NCBI GenBank assembly: GCA_900313265.1
Contig: OMRN01000012.1
Span: 1 to 8,950 of the forward strand
Direction: 5' to 3'
Length of the DNA: 8,950 nt
Origin: an uncultured Lachnospiraceae bacterium
GTDB taxonomy: Bacteria; Bacillota; Clostridia; Lachnospirales; Lachnospiraceae
The notes under the pieces: generated by a model
Database searches by the model: none
What the model was told of the DNA's origin: nothing
Seen by the model: only the letters and a program-made list of their open reading frames with translations
Shown here: piece by piece, positions 6,500-8,950 of the stretch
Layout of the letters: each line of letters opens with the position of its first letter
Numbering within the stretch: the first letter of the stretch is position 1
Program-made: the position numbers and the translations under genes

Positions 6500-8481
6500 A
6501 GTTTAATAAAAAGAATAAAAGATTTGTAAAAGTCATAAACTTTCTGTTCGGATATTATAAGAAATCCTTTTATTCCGGACAGAAAGGAAAACGGACCGCT
6601 TTAGGAAAAATGGAGCGAAAAGTTTTTTTAATGGAGACTTCCCGTGTCGTCGACCGGGAAGTGCTTTTTGATGTTTGCCGGGAACTGAAATCTTATAAGA
6701 CCGACGCTGAAGTCCGGAAACAAAATGAAACCCGGCTTTCTTTGCTTGAAAAGAAACTGGATCTATTAATTGAGCGAATTGTTGTCGGTGACTGGCATGC
6801 CTTCCGGAATAAGTTTTCAAACGACATGGCATTTGAGGTTTATAAATACTTCGGACGTTATAAACCAAGCCCGACACTGGCCCTGGAAGGACTGATTTAT
6901 TATTATCAAAACGACTATCTGTCCGAAAAAATCAAAGCCGGCATTAAGAAAATGCTTCATTCGAACCCTATCGATGATTACCCGGTGGCAAGAGAAATGA
7001 AAAGGCATTTTGTGCTTCATATCGGACCGACAAACAGCGGAAAAACGTATCAGTCCCTCGAACGGTTAAAGGAATGTGAAAAGGGAATTTATTTGGGACC
7101 GTTACGGTTACTGGCGCTGGAAGTATATGATAAATTCAATCGTATGGAAGTTCCCTGCAATCTGGTTACCGGCGAAGAGAGCAGTCTCGTTGACGGTGCC
7201 GTATGTCAGGCATCGACGATTGAGATGTTAAATACGCATGATTATTACGACATTGCAGTAGTCGACGAAGCACAGATGATTGCCGATACAAGAAGGGGGC
7301 ATAACTGGACGAGGGCAATTCTCGGTCTGCAGGCGACGGAAATCCATGTCTGCATGGCGAAAAGTGCGGAAAATATCGTAAAGAGATTAATCGAACTATG
7401 TGAAGATACGTATGAAGTGCATTATTACGAGAGGATGACACCGCTTTCCTTTGAAGAATTCGAAGAAGGAACGGATGAAAGTAATTTTATCCGTCAGCTA
7501 AAGCCGGGAGATGCGGTCATTACTTTTTCCAAGGGCGGAGTTCTCGGGATTTCGGCGCAGATTGAAAAAGCAGGCTTAAAGACCAGTGTCATATACGGAA
7601 ATCTTCCGCCGACGGCCAGAAAATATCAGGTGGAACTTTTTTCTACCGGGGAAACGGAAGTCGTGGTAGCAACCGATGCCATCGGAATGGGAATTAATCT
7701 GCCGATTAAGCGCATTGTCTTTTCCACCGTCTGGAAGTTTGACGGAATCGAAAAACGCATTTTGAACTCACAGGAAGTAAAGCAGATTGCGGGGCGTGCC
7801 GGAAGAAGGGGCATTTATGAAGAAGGTTTCTGCGCTTCCGTGGAAGAGGCAGAATATGTAAGGGAATGCCTGACGAAGGAAGATGAAGAGATTACAATCG
7901 CTCCTCTGGGCTTCCCGGATATTTTGCTGGAACTTCCGTTTGAACTGCATTATATTCTTCAGGCCTGGGCGGAGATTGCACCGAGCGAACCCTTCAGTAA
8001 AATGGATGTGGCAGAAGTGCTGGAACTGTATAAAATTTTCCGTTCCATCGAACCGAAGGCCAGGGAGAATATCTCCAAACAGGAAATGTATAATCTGATT
8101 ACCTGCCCGCTCGATACCAATGAAAGGCTTTTAAAAAGGGATTTTAAAGCCTGTTGCCGGGATTATAATGACGGGTGTCTTGAATACGACCTTCCTGATT
8201 TTGAAGGCAATCCGAAGTCCCTGTATGACTGGGAAACCTATTATAAGAGACTCGATTTCTACTACCAGATTTCCAGAAAGACCGGAAAAATCATCCGCGA
8301 AGAAGAACTAAAGAGACGGAAACACGGCGCAATAAAGGAAATCAACCGCATTTTAAAAATGCGCGATTATTACATGGAAGAGAAGAAGAAAAGAAGTGAA
8401 AGACAAGTGTCAAAGGAGAAAAAATCATATGAGAGAAGAAATGGAAACTCCCGATGGAAGAAAACATATTATTACAAGTGA
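6496..8481 (+). CDS. Suv3-type DExH RNA helicase
   Basis: This predicted ATP-dependent RNA helicase (661 residues) resembles mitochondrial SUPV3L1/Suv3, which unwinds RNA for the PNPase or RNase exonuclease. Walker A is GPTNSGKTY (177-185), followed by GPLRLLALE and LVTGEE. Motif II is DEAQM (257-261). RecA2 holds FSKGG, VIYGNLPP and motif V ATDAIGMGINLP (392-403). Motif VI is QIAGRAGRRG (430-439). Suv3-like C-terminal parts are ITCPLDTNERLL (from 535) and the helix SLYDWETYYKRLDFYYQISR (575-594). The segment just before Walker A, YPVAREMKRHFVLHIGP, also parallels SUV3. A basic, coiled-coil-like tail ends the protein and overlaps the next gene. The first 38 residues are very basic. The start is uncertain: ATG 6496 lacks a binding site and may depend on the minicistron, and ATG 6610 (AGGA only 3 bases away) is an alternative giving 623 residues. 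A role in mRNA decay is inference. Confidence 0.9.
   Translation: MKFNKKNKRFVKVINFLFGYYKKSFYSGQKGKRTALGKMERKVFLMETSRVVDREVLFDVCRELKSYKTDAEVRKQNETRLSLLEKKLDLLIERIVVGDWHAFRNKFSNDMAFEVYKYFGRYKPSPTLALEGLIYYYQNDYLSEKIKAGIKKMLHSNPIDDYPVAREMKRHFVLHIGPTNSGKTYQSLERLKECEKGIYLGPLRLLALEVYDKFNRMEVPCNLVTGEESSLVDGAVCQASTIEMLNTHDYYDIAVVDEAQMIADTRRGHNWTRAILGLQATEIHVCMAKSAENIVKRLIELCEDTYEVHYYERMTPLSFEEFEEGTDESNFIRQLKPGDAVITFSKGGVLGISAQIEKAGLKTSVIYGNLPPTARKYQVELFSTGETEVVVATDAIGMGINLPIKRIVFSTVWKFDGIEKRILNSQEVKQIAGRAGRRGIYEEGFCASVEEAEYVRECLTKEDEEITIAPLGFPDILLELPFELHYILQAWAEIAPSEPFSKMDVAEVLELYKIFRSIEPKARENISKQEMYNLITCPLDTNERLLKRDFKACCRDYNDGCLEYDLPDFEGNPKSLYDWETYYKRLDFYYQISRKTGKIIREEELKRRKHGAIKEINRILKMRDYYMEEKKKRSERQVSKEKKSYERRNGNSRWKKTYYYK
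8412..8418 (+). promoter_or_regulatory. Ribosome binding site for the small acidic protein, inside the helicase gene
   Basis: AAAGGAG lies 10 bases upstream of the ATG at 8429, within the last 70 bases of the helicase reading frame. It supports 8429 over the in-frame upstream ATG at 8396, which lacks such a motif. Confidence 0.7.
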
Positions 8482-8767
8482 TGATGATCTTTTTGTGCTT
8501 CTGCAGGATTATGCCGGAGACGATGTGGCAGACTATGTAATCGGCCGGATTGAGGACTTAAAGGATGAATTAGATGATATCAAAGGGGAGTTGGAAGATG
8601 TCATTGATTCAAACGTTACGGGTTCGTTAAAAGACGGCGTATTCAGGGATGAACTGCAAGGATTAATTGTCAGAGCGGAAGAGTTAAAAGACGAAATGAA
8701 AGAAAAGGCCGCGGAACTGGAAAAAACGCTCGCAAAACTGGATGAACTGATTTTGGAGAATGAATAG
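8429..8767 (+). CDS. Small acidic helical (coiled-coil) protein of unknown function
   Basis: This 112-residue protein has no signal peptide, no membrane segment and no cysteine. About 35 of its residues are Asp/Glu against about 14 Lys/Arg, giving a net charge near -21. A short N-terminal part (METPDGRKHIITSDDD) leads to heptad-like stretches with repeated LKDE words (IEDLKDELDDIKGELEDVID, then AEELKDEMKEKAAELEKTLA), separated by a GS/G-containing break around 65-70. This suggests a two-helix antiparallel coiled coil or a dimer. I do not recognise a family. Its first 53 bases overlap the helicase gene in another frame, so the two are almost certainly co-transcribed. The helicase has a basic tail, so a direct contact is conceivable but unproven. 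Its stop codon forms part of the binding site of the next gene. Confidence 0.8.
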   Translation: MREEMETPDGRKHIITSDDDLFVLLQDYAGDDVADYVIGRIEDLKDELDDIKGELEDVIDSNVTGSLKDGVFRDELQGLIVRAEELKDEMKEKAAELEKTLAKLDELILENE

Positions 8768-8778
8768 GAAATACCGCA

Positions 8779-8950
8779 ATGAGAAAGAAAAGAACGATTC
8801 TGAATATTTTACTTCTGATTCCCGTTATGGTTGCTTTTTCCGCGTGCGCCGGGAAAGAAGCGCCGCCGGAAACACCTTCTTTCATATCGTCCGAAATACC
8901 AAGTGAAGTTACAGAGGAAACAGGGAATGATTCCGAACCTGTCCCGGAGG
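8779..8950 (+). CDS. Lipoprotein, N-terminal part (runs off the window)
   Basis: The 57 visible codons start with a basic MRKKR, a hydrophobic core (ILNILLLIPVMVAF) and the lipobox-like FSAC with cysteine 23, a typical type II signal peptide. Phe at the -3 position is less common than Leu but tolerated. After the cysteine comes a Pro/Glu/Ser/Thr-rich, low-complexity linker (AGKEAPPETPSF...), as often seen between a lipid anchor and a folded extracellular domain. The domain itself lies beyond the right edge, so the function is unknown. AGGA (8766-8769), overlapping the previous stop codon, sits 9 bases before the ATG. The 11-base gap implies co-transcription with the acidic protein gene. Confidence 0.8.
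   Translation, partial: MRKKRTILNILLLIPVMVAFSACAGKEAPPETPSFISSEIPSEVTEETGNDSEPVPE

Overview
The window looks like chromosomal DNA of an anaerobic Firmicute, most likely a Lachnospiraceae-type clostridium. The reasons are moderate GC, AGGAGG-type ribosome binding sites, dense same-strand gene packing, a clostridial bifunctional AdhE under a Rex-like operator, and a multi-membrane-span GGDEF protein. The species cannot be named from this sequence alone. All seven protein genes are on the + strand. No tRNA, rRNA, insertion sequence, phage gene or CRISPR array is visible, and I see no convincing intrinsic terminator.

Left part (1-1902): a membrane diguanylate cyclase with an extracellular sensor and a 7-helix membrane region. 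It is followed by a 195-base gap that holds the adhE control region: a perfect consensus sigma-A promoter (TTGACA, 17 bases, TATAAT), a near-perfect Rex operator over the presumed start of transcription, a 7-bp leader hairpin and a strong Shine-Dalgarno sequence.

Middle (1903-6310): adhE, the two-domain acetaldehyde/alcohol dehydrogenase that turns acetyl-CoA into ethanol and regenerates NAD+. After an 87-base gap with a short tandem repeat come an APH/choline-kinase-fold phosphotransferase of unknown substrate and, 19 bases later, an AEC-family permease. The last two look co-transcribed. Nothing in the sequence ties them functionally to ethanol formation.

Right part (6311-8950): a Suv3-type DExH RNA helicase, recognisable along most of its length as a relative of the mitochondrial degradosome helicase SUPV3L1. 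Its first ATG overlaps the stop of a five-codon minicistron. Its 3' end overlaps by 53 bases a gene for a very acidic, helical 112-residue protein, and 11 bases further begins a lipoprotein gene cut off by the window edge. These three appear to form one transcription unit.

Most content is recognisable housekeeping or signalling. The best leads are the Rex operator/promoter arrangement of adhE and the bacterial Suv3 gene with its overlapping acidic partner. I did not find clear proof of an undescribed system.
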